Below the pieces are notes generated by a model. That model searched no databases. It was not told where the DNA came from and worked only from the letters and a program-made list of their open reading frames with translations. The translations under genes and the position numbers were made by a program. Positions 36,991 through 48,717 of a stretch of DNA of 64,000 bases are shown in pieces. The DNA is from Laguncularia racemosa (taxonomy: Eukaryota > Streptophyta > Magnoliopsida > Myrtales > Combretaceae), in assembly GCA_037954665.1 (NCBI GenBank), contig JBBMOL010000012.1:7006001-7070000 (forward strand), given 5' to 3'. The stretch's first letter is position 1, and every line of letters starts with the position of its first letter.

Positions 36991-38200
36991 AAGATAATAT
37001 CACTAAACTTTGGTACAACAAATAATAAGTAAGAAAAGCCTCTCAAAGAAATTGATGGCAAGTAATTCATTCTAACACATTTTTAAAAGTTCAGTGTTAT
37101 TTAAGTAATTTTCTATTAATGAAGACGAAATATAATCGTAATTCTACCCCCTGTTGGCAATCCAATTTAAATATGGAATTGTCAATATCATGAAATCATG
37201 AATTTCGTTTTTAAAAATACTTTTAAATATGAGAAAAAGAAGTAAAATCTAGAATTACAATTTCATTTCCATATGCCAAATGTGTCATAAGGTTCTCAAG
37301 CACCAAACTTTTTAAGTTGAAAATATAATTTAAAAACAAAAAGTAGTTTAACCATTCAAGCTGAACCCGTAGACCAAAACTAAGAGACCCGGCAAGTCTA
37401 AAGACCTAGCCCAAAATTGGAGGCATTAGACTAGTTCCAGTTCTCCATTTTGGGAAACCAGTAACCATCGATTCCTAACGGCTCGAGCCGAGTCAAGCCC
37501 CATGATCCCAGTCTATTCTTTTCTGTTCACCATATGTGGCCCATAAGAGGGGTGTCGTCCGGGCACAACAAGAATCAGAATGGTAGTTTGAAGAGGACTC
37601 ATCCTACAAAACTCAATAGTCATGGCTAGATTAGTTTGTCAAGCGTCGATACTAGTGGCTTTCAAAGGAAAACGTATCTGAGATCTTGTATAAAACGTTG
37701 CTCACAGGACAAGCCGAAAGGTTAGAGATCAGAAAATTCTAGCATTATGAACAAAATAAAATAAATGCCAAAAATAAACGGCATCTATTTCAAGGGTCCC
37801 CTTCCAGCACGATGAAATGATGTAATGCTTGAGTGTATGGAAATTGGGATAAATTACAATTTTTTTCTTTTTTTCTTAAATATGAGCTGACTATTCAACA
37901 ATTTTGTTGGAACATTAAGCCATCAGAAGTAATGGACAGCAAATAAGAATTGCATATCTCTAGTTTAATGGAATATCTATAATTTAATGGAAAAGACAAG
38001 GGACATCCAAATCTTAAGAGTGGTCAACTTGGCAGCCTTAATGTACGTGTCAATACATGAAACCTTCAACACTGGCCATGTCCATTTTCAAAATCGTGCA
38101 CTCACATGAAGCCTGATCTTTTTTTCACTGGTATCTATCTAAGAGAACTTTTGGAAGGATGTTGCAGGAATGTGACCCGACTGAACCAAAAAATGCTTCA
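36991..38200. other. Gene-free; 3' flank of the minus-strand partial gene at its right end
   Basis: 37360-37720 is less AT-rich and contains ctcgagccgagtcaagcccc and tgtcgtccgggcac, but no ORF, inverted termini or tRNA-like fold was recognised. The last ~200 bases are probably 3' UTR of the gene ending at 38201. Confidence 0.4.
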
Positions 38201-41200
38201 TCAAAGCTGTTCTTCCAAATGCAATTTTGCTTGTGGGTTCCATTCAGGGATGGCAAACCAAGCAGGACCATACAACCCTATTCTGAGCTCATTTAAATTT
38301 CATCCCCATCCAAGTCCAACATAGTAACTTCCACTTGCTAATAAGAGCTTATCCACGAAAATCAGGAAGAGTTTAAAGCTGCATGATGATGCATTTGTGA
38401 TGCTCACTTGTTGAGGAACATTCAAAAACTTCTAGAATGTGGTCAGATGTATAGAGCTCGAAAGTGTATTTTGAGAAACTTCTAATACAAAAACTAAGTA
38501 GATCAAATTAAAGCATTCCCCCAACTAGCATGTGTGCATATTAATTAACCTCAACTGGTCACTCTTACGAAGGCCAACTGCAAATGTATATTTTAACAGT
38601 CCATCAACAATATTGATTTCCTACTGTCTACAAACACACTTGCACACGCACATACATATAAAAAAACCAAAATGCTAAATCTCAACCATAGAGAACTATC
38701 AATACCAACCAAAACTATGTTATTCGTATCACTATCAGGAAGGAGCTGATGCTTCTTCAGAACCGTTTGAAAGAAAGTCCTACCAGACTCCAGCATCAAC
38801 CAGATCCCACTGATCACAGGGAAATAGTCCACAGCTCAACTTCACAAATATTTTGTACAACAGGAGAAATTGAGGGGGTTTAACAGGAACAAGAGATGCA
38901 CTTAAATAGTAATGAATTTGAATAATATTCACCAACTAATTCGGTTGAACCAATACCTACAATGTCTTAAAAGCCTGAGATCCAGTTTTCAGATTTTAGT
39001 AACAAATTGAAACTCCTATACCCCCAATCATGCCCATTCTAATCCCATGTAGAATGTCATTGACAAATAAGAGAACACGAGATCTCTAGCATAATTACAC
39101 CTAGAGATGTACAAATATTTCTCAACTAAATAAATTAAAAAAAAACCTCGCAAGCTGCACCAGGCAGCAACTAAATTTTTAGTATCTAATGTGGCTTCTG
39201 CAAAAACTGACTTAAATCGTAGGCTAGAGAGCTCCACTTCTTAATTGGAAAGTTCAAATTCAAGAACTACAAGTCAATTACCTTTTGTCAAGTTTTCAGC
39301 TCAATAAAAAGGGTAAACAAACTCCCCTATGCGATTCATCGACACTTCAGTGAGAAAAAAAGGCCTTTGCTGCGTCTTAGTTTTCCTCAATTTTCTGCAG
39401 CCTCTTGGGGCATAACATTCATCATCTTTCTAACCCTATCTCCCCTCTTGTTATATGGGTGTGGGTGCTCTTTGGAAATAGGTCCATCAGCTTGTAATCT
39501 ATTGATGTGTATTTGGCATGGGCTTAGTCCACTCTCCACAAAAGCGGAAGGATGTGTAAAGAGTGCTTTATTGCTCAGCAGTTGGTAGTTTGATACATGT
39601 GATTTGGTGCATGAGACTAGATATAGCTCATATATAGTTCTTTTGTGATGACTTGTTTTCTTTCCAATTCAAGAAGACAAAAATGGGAGTTCTGTCCAAT
39701 TCAAGAAGAGCATGAGATATTTGCAGTGTATATCTAGTATCATTCATTGATGTGTAGGTGACAAAACAGTGCTAATTGGCTACACATATACAAATATGGT
39801 TGAAATGTTGATTCCTGTAACTCCTAAGTTCACTTCAGATTACTTGATTACCTCCAAAAGGGGTGTTGTATCATAGGAATTTATGTATCAGAAGTTATGT
39901 TGCACTTCTACAACTGAGGCAGAGTTCATTAGAGTCACTAAAGCATGCGATAATTTGTTATGGATGGAGAAATTCCTTTACAAAGCACTGTTTTGAGTAT
40001 GATTGATATGTTCTCTTTTTTCGAAAAACAAAGTGCTATTTACCTTGCCAAGAGTTCCAATTATTTATGCATGGTCAAAGCATATTGATACAAGGTATCA
40101 TTGAACTGAGATGTTCGGAATTTCAAATTTGCACTACTCTTGAAGATTCATATCAATGACAATGGTTACTGATCTAATGTTGAGAGAATTTACCCACAAG
40201 AGAGGATTATTGCTCGTAATCTTGCTGGGATTATGGCAACCATCTCTGCATAGTCGAAAGATGGAGATTTGTTAGTGAATTTATCTCTGGGCAACTCTCC
40301 AACTCATTTTCTGGTTCCCTGATGCCCCAAATGGACTAGATCCTTTATGCCAAAATGAAGGGAAAAACGTAAATTATTATCTTTTGTTCCTAAGCCCATG
40401 TGACACTTGATCTGGCTGCTGAAGTAAATGAATGTGTTACAAGTCCATGGACCTTATTCTAGAGTGATCACAAGAGAGGGGTCACATCAACACAGAAAAC
40501 TAATTTATGACTCAAGGGAGGTTAAGAGAGAGAGCTAAGGAAAATATATAAGAGTCAAGTCAAAGCAGGGACTTTATCCTCACCATCACTGAGCAAGGTC
40601 CATGAAATTGCCAACAAAAGATTATTCACCATTTATCAAGCTCAAATTTTAAGGAGAGAAGTTCATGACTGCTATTAGGATATGATTAGCAGAATTAGAA
40701 AAACAAAGATTTTCAACTGATGTATTCAGATGATGTTACTGACATTAATGACATTTCTCAGACTCACTTTTATTTGTTAGTTGCTGGATGTATATGGTGC
40801 CAAAATTCAGTTTTAATTCTCATCATCATGCTAGACAATGGAAAAGCCCACAGATGGTGCCAATATTGATAGGGCCATGGATCAACTATGTGAAAAATAG
40901 GAGATTTTATTGATGAACGGAAGAAATGGTTACACACAGTCTAGCTATGAACTGTTAGCAGCTTTGCTAGGGTTTATACACTTAACAAAATATCTTCCTA
41001 CCTCTACAAACTACACTCTAAACCATTTATATGAGCTACTAGGGAAAACAACTGCCAGCACTCTAGAATCTTCTAGAGTGTTTTGACTAAAAAATATCTA
41101 CCAGTAAACTACTAACTATCATTAACTACTAACATAACAATTAACAGTACATAGGAAAGAAATGCAGGTAAAAGACCACAGCAATGAATAAAGAGTCTTA

Positions 41201-42308
41201 TCAAGTCTAGAACGCCTTTTATAAACCTGTGGAAAACTATCATGCACCCTTGGACATGTATCAGGTGGAGTTGAAAAATAGTAATTTCTCCAGCTTTGGT
41301 GAGTAATCCTTCTATTCCCACTATTTGTGTTGTCAGTGGAATATTTGGTTGTGCTCTATATTGTGGTTTTACTCCTCAATTCAGCAAGTATTTATTTGTT
41401 GATTTTTGCTTGTTTCTCCACCCAAATCCAATGCAGCACACACATGATGCTACATTATAGCAAGGAGCGTAATAGCATTGCATTTTTGTTATTAAAGTAT
41501 ATTTTTATAAGTGGTGATGAGGGATTGATCCCTAAACCTGTAACTGAGATCAAAGAACCCCATTAAAAACCACAAGGCTAGTGACTTGGTATTCTCGCAT
41601 TACCATGTTGTATCTGCATATTTACAAAGTTACAACCTAACTTGACATGTTCTACAACTTCATAATCTGGTAAATGATCAGTATGCTTTCACTTGTTATC
41701 ACTCTCAAGAGAGATGCCTAGGTTAAGTTTCTGCTAATGGTCTTCTTTGTTGAATAATATCTAATCTCTCTCTATCTTTCCAGACTTTGATCCTGTAATT
41801 TGCACCTCATTCTATCAGCTCTCACTATTATTGCAACCAAAAAAAAAAAAAACAGCTTTATTTCTTCAGCACAAACAATCATGCATTTACTCACAAAATT
41901 ATGTTCCATAGATTCCATCTACAAGCCAATTACATATGGTAATTCATCTACATTAACAAACCTTGAGGAACACAATACGTATGAATAAATGGAGTCATTT
42001 AGTCAATGTACTCTCCATAGAATTTAAAACAAGATGCATAAACTATATGCGTCCAAAGAGAAAAAATCTCCCAATTATATGCCTTATTATTAGTTGTGCA
42101 GTATATTTCCTTTCACAGTACACTTCAGCTTACTTGTTCCTGGAGAACAAAAAGCTTGGATGTATTAAGAAAAGGAGAGTATTAACCTGTTGTGGAACTC
42201 CTATCTAGCTGTAGTGAAGGCAAGTAATATGTCAACGGATAACTCAGATGATACATTCCACCTTCTTCAAAGGCCAGGGCAATGTCAAACCCCACAAACT
42301 CCTCAAAG
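38201..42308 (-). CDS. Unidentified protein, partial: five phase-compatible exons, 5' end not found
   Basis: I do not recognise the family. On the minus strand five exons join with matching phases: 42308-42187, 39236-39147, 38834-38784, 38577-38550 and 38282-38201 (stop 38203-38201). They give about 123 C-terminal residues with segments FEEFVGFDIALAFEEGG, YHLSYPLTYYLPSLQLD, FKSVFAEATLDTKNLVAAWC, DYFPVISGIWLMLES, GLRKSDQL and GLYGPAWFAIPEWNPQAKL. No stop occurs inside any exon and donor sites are GT. The acceptor of the third exon (gaagttgag) is weak. The 2.95-kb intron 39237-42186 holds an opposite-strand copia fragment. The first exon starts mid-codon after a strong acceptor (ttttcttttcag), so upstream exons are missing, yet COA6 ends only 860 bp upstream. 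The protein looks soluble. It may be intact with unseen short exons, or 5'-truncated. Confidence 0.7.
39760..40269 (+). pseudogene. Ty1/copia reverse transcriptase/RNase H fragment
   Basis: Reading across stops gives the copia RNase H signature (STTEAEFI near 39910, then KACDNLLWMEKFL) and the pol C-terminus. The block gaaagatggagattt just before 40270 resembles a polypurine tract and is followed by tgttagtg, a plausible 3' LTR start. It lies inside, and antisense to, the long intron of the unidentified minus-strand gene. Confidence 0.75.
40270..41150. mobile_element. LTR-like fragments following the copia relic
   Basis: The part from 40270 may be the copia 3' LTR, its end undefined. 40867-41143 looks like another copia-type LTR in the opposite orientation: its reverse complement begins tgttatgttagtagttaatg and has a tctagaagattctagagtg palindrome near 41060. 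No target duplication was confirmed for either. Confidence 0.4.
41151..42186. other. Intronic or intergenic DNA, nothing recognised
   Basis: Lies inside the first visible intron of the unidentified minus-strand gene. Short ORFs on both strands (41112-41321, 41327-41566, 41963-42208) show no family resemblance. Confidence 0.4.
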
Positions 42309-43168
42309 CTGAAAAGAAAATTTCAGTGACCTGTCTCAGTATTTATTCATATGGTGCAACAATCACTTTGAGAATTAGGTGAAATCAAGTAGACTTAACA
42401 TGGACAACATAATTGAACCGAGATTTACCACCATAAAACTAACTTTAACCCAAAGGAAAACAAATGGGATAGAGTTTTATTCTTAGAACTTAGAAGCACA
42501 ATCAAAAGTTGAGCTGACAAAAACTGGGGGAAGCATACTTTCCATAGGCAACTAAATGTTAACGCAAGCCATATAACGAGTTACAAAAAAGAAAAGCATA
42601 TAGACATGGAAAGATAAACAATCTTTCCACTCAAGATGTATGTCAAAAATGATTAAGGCTGGAGCTGGGCAAATTCTGAGTTTTTCCTCCAATTTATGTG
42701 GAGATCATTGAACATGACTCTTAACTTGCCAAAAGGTGGATGGTAAGGCAAGTAATCATTTCATACATAGTTTTAATTTTGCAGTGTCTTCTAGGCCCAA
42801 CTATCATTGTTCAAGATAAAGACAAAAAAGATATGCCCCCACTTCCTCACTGAGGAAAAAAAAAAAAATCCCAAAAAGACACACCTAGTCTTGCATTAAG
42901 AATTTTTCACTTCACCTGGAAACTGAAATGCTACCCTTTTTTATTTCTTTTGTTGGCAAATGTGATAGTATTCCCCTGTAAATCACAAAATCTACTGCTT
43001 CCACTCATAGAAAATTAGGACCAACTGAATGGTTTGATATAAAGAACTTTAGACAATTTCCCAGCAATATAATTGTAAAACCCAGTTTCAAAGTATACAG
43101 GACAACAATGTTGTGAGCCAATTAAGCAGAAAACTAATGCCACTTACCATGCCAAAAATTCAAAACCA
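42309..43168. other. Region between COA6 stop and the unidentified gene
   Basis: On the minus strand a strong splice donor (ggcatg/gtaagtg, donor GT at 43146-43145) lies 22 bases after the COA6 stop, so the COA6 transcript may have an intron in its 3' UTR. Possible acceptors on the minus strand include tttttcctcag near 42850. No coding exon with matching phase was found to link COA6 or a new start codon to the exon at 42308. Confidence 0.45.
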
Positions 43169-44151
43169 TCAACTAATTGAACTGGGGGGCTTGAAAGTAG
43201 ATGGCTGTGGAAGGGACAATGGACCACGTTTTGAATCTTTATCATCCAAAAGTCTCTGCAAATTTTTATTTCTACAGTACTGCCTATCAAAATGCTTCAC
43301 CTGAAATTCCAGAAACGTTCACGAAAAAATATCTTAATAATCACCCTCTTCAAACCACACCCAAGAAATCAACAATTCCACTCCCAAGTTACAAACTTTG
43401 ACATACCCAAGATGCTCTACATTGGCTTTCATAGTCGGCCCTTGATTTTTTACACTCAGTCGGATACAAAAGCCCAACCGACCCAATTTCTGTGGGGGGT
43501 CTGTTGGATTCTTTCTCCAGGCATGCGAAGAAAGCATCACGAGCCTAACACACAATGCAGCGGAAGACCCCAAAACTCAGAATTAAGATAATGTCAAAAC
43601 CATTTGAAGTGATTTTAAGGTTAGTAAAAACTCAGAATTAAGATAATGTCAAAACCATTTGAAGTGATTTTAAGGTTAGTAAAAACTCAGAATTAAGATA
43701 ATGTCAAAACCATTTGAAGTGATTTTAAGGTTAGTAAATACTAACCGAATTTTTAATTGTCAAATTTACTACATCAATCCACTTACACTATTTGCCACCA
43801 AAGCTTTTTAAAGAAGACAAAGTTAATAAATTTGAATGTGAAAATTAGCGATTTCAAACTTCAGCAGTAAAAATTAAAGAGAAGAGCTTGACTGAGTATG
43901 ACAATTACAAATTCAAATTTTAGATGTAAACGTTATCCCGTGAACTCATGTTATACAGCTTAAGCTTCTCTGACAATAGAAGTAAAATATACAGAAATAG
44001 GTGCAAAAAAAAAGGACCAAGGTAAGAGTACCTTATAGCAAGATTCTCTGGCCTCGAAGAGAACGTCAGTGTGGACAGTGTCGTCGTTGTTCCTTGATGC
44101 GTAGGCTTGTACAGTAGCCATGGCCGTTGTTGCGCCGTGTTCACTCGTCAT
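43169..44151 (-). CDS. COA6: Cytochrome c oxidase assembly factor 6 homologue (CHCH protein)
   Basis: COA6 proteins act in the mitochondrial intermembrane space, helping deliver copper to cytochrome c oxidase subunit 2. Three minus-strand exons, 44151-44032, 43544-43407 and 43300-43169, join at phase 0 into 129 residues. The cysteine pattern is diagnostic: Cys38 and Cys48 form CX9C (ESCYKARDAFFAC), and Cys71 and Cys82 form CX10C (TECKKSRADYESQC). Further family motifs are ASRNNDDTVHTDVLFEARE, VGLLYPTE, SSW-like RASW and VKHFDRQYC. The C-terminus ends in Ser and is rich in Pro. Both introns are GT-AG. No interruption is seen, so it looks functional. The start at 44151 is the first in frame; an internal Met11 is possible. 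A copia element sits 153 bp upstream. Confidence 0.93.
43572..43736. repeat. Three tandem copies of a 55-bp unit in COA6 intron 1
   Basis: Copies at 43572-43626, 43627-43681 and 43682-43736, each containing ctcagaattaagataatg and tttaaggttagta, are identical over the repeated part. Identity implies recent expansion. The array sits within the 487-bp first intron, away from both splice sites. Confidence 0.92.
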
Positions 44152-44304
44152 TCAAGGGAGTCCGGTGCGTCTTCTTTCTAAAGGACGAGTAACATGGGCT
44201 TGATTAGAGAGGGTGCTTTGTCTTCCAGGCCCAAGGTACCGGCTACCTTAACTTACTAGTACCATGGCCTATGCTGGTATGCTGCACCGGTAAAATAGAA
44301 TATA
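44152..44304 (-). promoter_or_regulatory. Short COA6 promoter with two site II motifs
   Basis: Only 153 bp separate the COA6 start codon from the copia LTR. They contain TGGGCT (44195-44200, plus strand) and TGGGCC (44233-44228, minus strand). Such TGGGCY site II elements are frequent in promoters of plant nuclear genes for oxidative phosphorylation proteins, which fits COA6. Function is inferred from motif and position. Confidence 0.6.
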
Positions 44305-44603
44305 TGAATAAAGAAATTTATGAAATAAACTCACTCACCACTTTATTCATTTATTGGGCCGAAATATATACATGGAAAAGGAATCTAATCACATCTTAGA
44401 TAGGAAATAAACCCTTAAAAAGATTAAAAATAGTAAATAATGGAGAGAATGAAAAAAAAAAATACATCTATTACCCATAACTAAAAAAGAAATGAAATAA
44501 AATAAAGGAGAGAGAAAAATAAAGATGTTGAAATATGGTATTAAATTATGTTGGACGAGAATCGAAGAAAGATACTAAACCAATAATATATAGAATTCCT
44601 ACA
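44305..44603 (-). repeat. Copia 3' LTR (299 bp)
   Basis: Shares tgaaataaa, ccactttatt, gaaatatatacatgga and tatggtattaaattatgtt with the 5' LTR at 50332-50659. Its plus-strand right end is cctaca, directly followed by the polypurine tract. It contains a further TGGGCC near 44357, close to the COA6 promoter. Confidence 0.85.
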
Positions 44604-46188
44604 CCCTCCCTCAAGATAATGAAGTGACATCAATCATTCATAGCTTACATGTGATTTTTGTGAGGAGGTTCCTTGATAAAGACTTCTTTAGAACATTAGC
44701 TACTTGATATCAAGATGACAAATGATGCAATTTTATTTCTCTTTTAATCTTAGACTTAATAAAGTAACAATCCTACATGTTTTTTATGCCATCATGTTGC
44801 ATAGGGTTCTTTACAATATTTAAAGCAAATTTGCTATCACTATACACATGAGTATTTTTGCACTTTATATTTAGGTCATTTATTAGCCTTTGAAGCCAAA
44901 TGGCCTCATAGATTCCCTAAGTAATTACCTTGCACTTTGCTTCTAGTCACCATCCCTTGCTTTTTTACTTCTCTATATTACAAAGTTAGCCCAAACTTTA
45001 GTATAATAATTGGGTGTAGACCTACCATCAAATGCATCTCTTCCCCCGTTAGAATCAACAAAAGCTTCAATATCTCTATTTTGTGTCTTTTTAATAAACA
45101 ACCCCTAGAGTTGCTTTAAGATATCTTAGGATATGATTTACTCCATCCATATGATGTTTAGTAAGTAAATGCATCACCTAATTAACAAGACTGATAGAGT
45201 GAGCCAAATTGGGTCTAAAAAGAGATAAGTAGATTAGTACCCTACTAATATTTGATATTAACTCATATCCACTAGAATATCATTTGCTGGAGCATAACTT
45301 TTCCAATTTTGTGGTAATGGACCCAATTTACCTATCTCCTTTAGTAAGTTAAGGATATATTTTCGTTGGTTGACAAATTTTTCCTTCTTACTCCTAGCGA
45401 CTTCCACACTTAGGAATAATTTTAATTCACTAAGTTGCTTTACCTCAAACTCCTCATTAATTCTTTTCTTCAAATGGTCAATCTTCCACCCTATCATCAC
45501 TTATGATGATGATATCATCTGCATATACAATTAAGATTAACTTGAGTCCTATTGTTCCTTGTTTGAAAAACAAGGTATTTTTCACTTAACTCTATTTATA
45601 TCCCAATCGACTCAAAGTGTCGCTAAACTTTTTAAACCATTCCCTTGGAGATTGTTTCAACCTATATAGAGACTTGTTCCATATATATACCTTTCCTATG
45701 TTATCATCAAAAGAAAAACCAGGAGTAATTTACATGTAAATTTCTATCTCTAAATCCCCATTTAAGAAGACACTTTTCACATCTAATTAATGTAGTGGCC
45801 AATCCAAATTTGCTGTAAATGATAAAAACAATCCTAATAGAGTTTAACTTTGCTACTTGGGTAAATGTTTCCTCATAATCAATGCCATGAGTTTGGGTAT
45901 AACCTTGAGCAACTAAATGAGCCTTATATTGCTAGACATTCCCATCAGACTTATATTTTATGTTAAATACCCATTTACTACTAACTACCTTCTTCTCTCT
46001 AGGTAGGGCCGGTAATACGAGCCGAATGGGCCAGCCCACCCCGACCCGCACAGGCTCGCGGGTCATCGCGGGCTGGCGCGCGATGGCCTGCAAGGCTGGC
46101 GGGTCAGAAAAGTCGGCCTGCCCCGCCCTGTGGGCCAATGTGGGTTGGCTCGCGACAACCTGCAAAATTTTTTTATGGCCACCACCAC

Positions 46189-46545
46189 CACCCCACTTTC
46201 CAATCTCCATTCTCCATTTACTAAGCCTCCACCACCACCGACGTCACTCACCCCCACCCCACACGGCCCACACACCACACGGCCACCACTACCACCCCAC
46301 TCTCTAATCTCCATTCTCCATTCACCAAGCCTCCACCACCACCGGCGTCACTCACCCCCACCCCACACGGCCTACACACCACACAACACGGCCACACCAC
46401 CACCACCCCACTCTCCAATCTCCATTCTCCATTCACCAAGCCTCCACCACCATCGGCGTCACTCACCCCCACCCCACACGGCCCACACACCACACGACAC
46501 GACTACACCACCACCACCCCACGCTCCAATCTCCACACCACACGG
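46189..46545. repeat. C-rich minisatellite in the GC-rich MITE
   Basis: Three full units and one partial unit of about 102-112 bp, each containing caatctccattctccatt, aagcctccaccacca, gtcactcacccccacccc and acacggcc. They differ by a few substitutions and small indels. The array is almost free of G on the plus strand. Confidence 0.88.
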
Positions 46546-47003
46546 ACATCACAAATTCACAATACAGTAGAGGACAATAGAGAATTGTTTTACCTTAATT
46601 AACGAAGTCTAATAGGTGGCCGGCGGTGGTAGCGCGACGTCCGGCTGTGGAGTACAGGGGGTGCATGGATGGTGGGGTGGGCTGCTGCCAACTGCGGTGG
46701 AACTTGTACATACGGCCGTGTGGGCTGTTGCCAGCTGCATGAGGACTGTGGACGAGGTGCACGAACGGACGACGGTGTGACTGCGAGCTGCGACTGCGAC
46801 TGACCGTGCTTGACTTCTGCGAAACACTATGGTGCGCGGACGGTGCGACTAGGCTGCGGAGTGTAGTGTATGTGTGTTTAACTTCTACGAAGGAGAACTA
46901 GAGAAGGAAGGTGAGGTCCGGCTTAATTGCTTGCGGTTGCGGTCGGCGGCGTCATTTTAGTCGTCTCGTCATTTCAACACCAGCCGACGATGTCATTTTA
47001 GAA
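46546..47003. other. Central part of the GC-rich MITE, no gene
   Basis: GC-rich and CpG-containing, with long open frames on both strands caused by composition. None has a start context, intron structure or motif supporting a protein. Confidence 0.5.
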
Positions 47004-48686
47004 CCGATCATTTCAGTTGGCGGCAGCGGAGTGCAGACGGTGTCGTCACTCGTCAGTCGTCTCGTCATGTCCCCACGGCTACGTCATCCTAGTCATGTCC
47101 AGGGTCGTGTCGTCCACGTTAGTGCAGGGCAGCTACTGCTAGCAGGCTGCGTTTTCCAGCGGGTTGGCCCGCCGCCCGCGGGAATTGCCCACTCTGCCTC
47201 GCGGGTCAAGCGAGCGCGGGCCAAAATGGCTCGCACCTCTGCGGGTCAATTTTTTTTTGCCTGCCCCGCATATTTTTGCGGGTGGGGCAGGTCAACCCAC
47301 GGACCCGCCCCGCAATTACCACCCCATCTCTAGGCAAGTTTACAACATCCCATGTATTGTTTAGATATAAAGCCCTCATTTCTTGCCATTTTTGTCTCAC
47401 TAAAGCTTCTTAAATATTTCTAGGGACTTCTTCTTTGTTCACTAGTGCTAAACAAGCTCTATACTTAGAAGAAAAATTAGAGTAATTTAAATAATTTAAG
47501 TTAGGATACTTTACATGCGCCATCTTTCCTTTTCTCAAGGCTATACGTAACTTGAGCATGTCCATTGCCTATGCTTTAGTCTGAGTCTCATTCTCAATAG
47601 TTGGTTGGAGTATGACTTTTAGGAGTAATGTTAAGTCATATATACGAACTTTAGGCCATCTACTATACATTTAAATTATTGATTTCTCTAGACTATGTCC
47701 TAGATCCTAAATCATGCTTAACATCATAGAATCCGATGAAGATTCGCGTGACTCAAGACATGTGGGCAAATACTAATTATTGATTTGATTATGATAATTA
47801 GAAGGTAGACCATGCAAACTCTCCAAGATGGATGAACTAGATTGTGATAGTGTTTTAGATGTTGTAGACTCAACTAATGGAACTAGAGAGTTGTATATAG
47901 GATGGCCATTAAGCATTAGAGGCATATCTTCTTGACAAAGCTGCAACCATGGCGCCCCCTGGATAGGTCTATTAAAGTATGGTTGATTTTCAATAAACAC
48001 TATATTAGTTGTGACAAAAACCTGCTTGGTAAGAGGATAGTAGCATTGGTATCTCCTTTATGAAGATGCACTTAAGTGGTTTAGATTCAAGTTTGTGTTT
48101 GTTTGGTATATTATTGAGAATAAAGACAACACACCCAAACACTTTAGGTAGGGAGTTTAGGAGATGTGCTCGATTTATGAGATAAGGTGTAGTTAGTACT
48201 GGCTCTCCCTAAAAATTAATTGGAGTAGAATGAGCAAGCATCATAGGCTTAGCCATTTCAAATAAGTGTCTATTTTTTTCTCTTAGCAATTTCATTCTGT
48301 TGTAGAATGTAAGTACACAAACTTTGGTGAACATTCCATTATCCATTAAATACTGTCCCAAGTCATTTGAGAAGTATTCCTTCCCATTATTAGTGCGAAG
48401 TATTTTAATGTGTTCTTAAAACACATTGGTGATAAAATTTGTGGGATTGTTGAAATACACGACATGTCTCGGATTTTTCTTTAAGAAGAAATACTCGGCA
48501 AACCTAAGAATGGTCATTAATAAAAGTAGCAAAATATTTATGTTTAATGTATGTTAGGATTCTAGATGGACCCTAAATGTCACTATATATTAATTCAAAA
48601 GTTTTGGAAGGTCTATAAGATTAAGTATGATAAGAACTTTTTAACAACTTTGTAATGGTGCAATGCTCACACTTGAAATCACTAAT

Positions 48687-48717
<31 letters not shown>

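Larger units (their letters stand above)
46004..47326. mobile_element. GC-rich non-autonomous hAT-like element (1323 bp) inside copia RT
   Basis: A perfect 8-bp duplication tctctagg flanks it (45996-46003 and 47327-47334). Its termini pair tagggccggtaat with the right end's reverse complement tggggtggtaat. Removing it with one duplication copy restores an uninterrupted copia RT reading frame across the site, which confirms the boundaries. The ends are rich in gcgggtc and cccgc motifs, in sharp contrast to the AT-rich surroundings. It encodes no recognisable transposase. Confidence 0.93.

Noticed and set aside
38106..38324. 72-codon plus-strand ORF
   Set aside because: It is a shadow of the last exon of the minus-strand gene, whose phase agrees with four other exons.
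39367..39588. 73-codon hydrophobic ORF
   Set aside because: No domain, no splice-consistent neighbours, and it lies inside the intron of the minus-strand gene.
46130..46570. Long Pro/His-rich ORFs in the GC-rich element
   Set aside because: They are a direct product of the C-rich minisatellite, open on both strands, with no conserved motif.
46911..47333. 140-codon ORF at the right end of the GC-rich element
   Set aside because: It overlaps the element terminus and runs past it into copia sequence; composition alone explains the open frame.
48688..48709. CT repeat as a possible promoter leader
   Set aside because: It lies within copia integrase sequence with no gene downstream; treated as a microsatellite.
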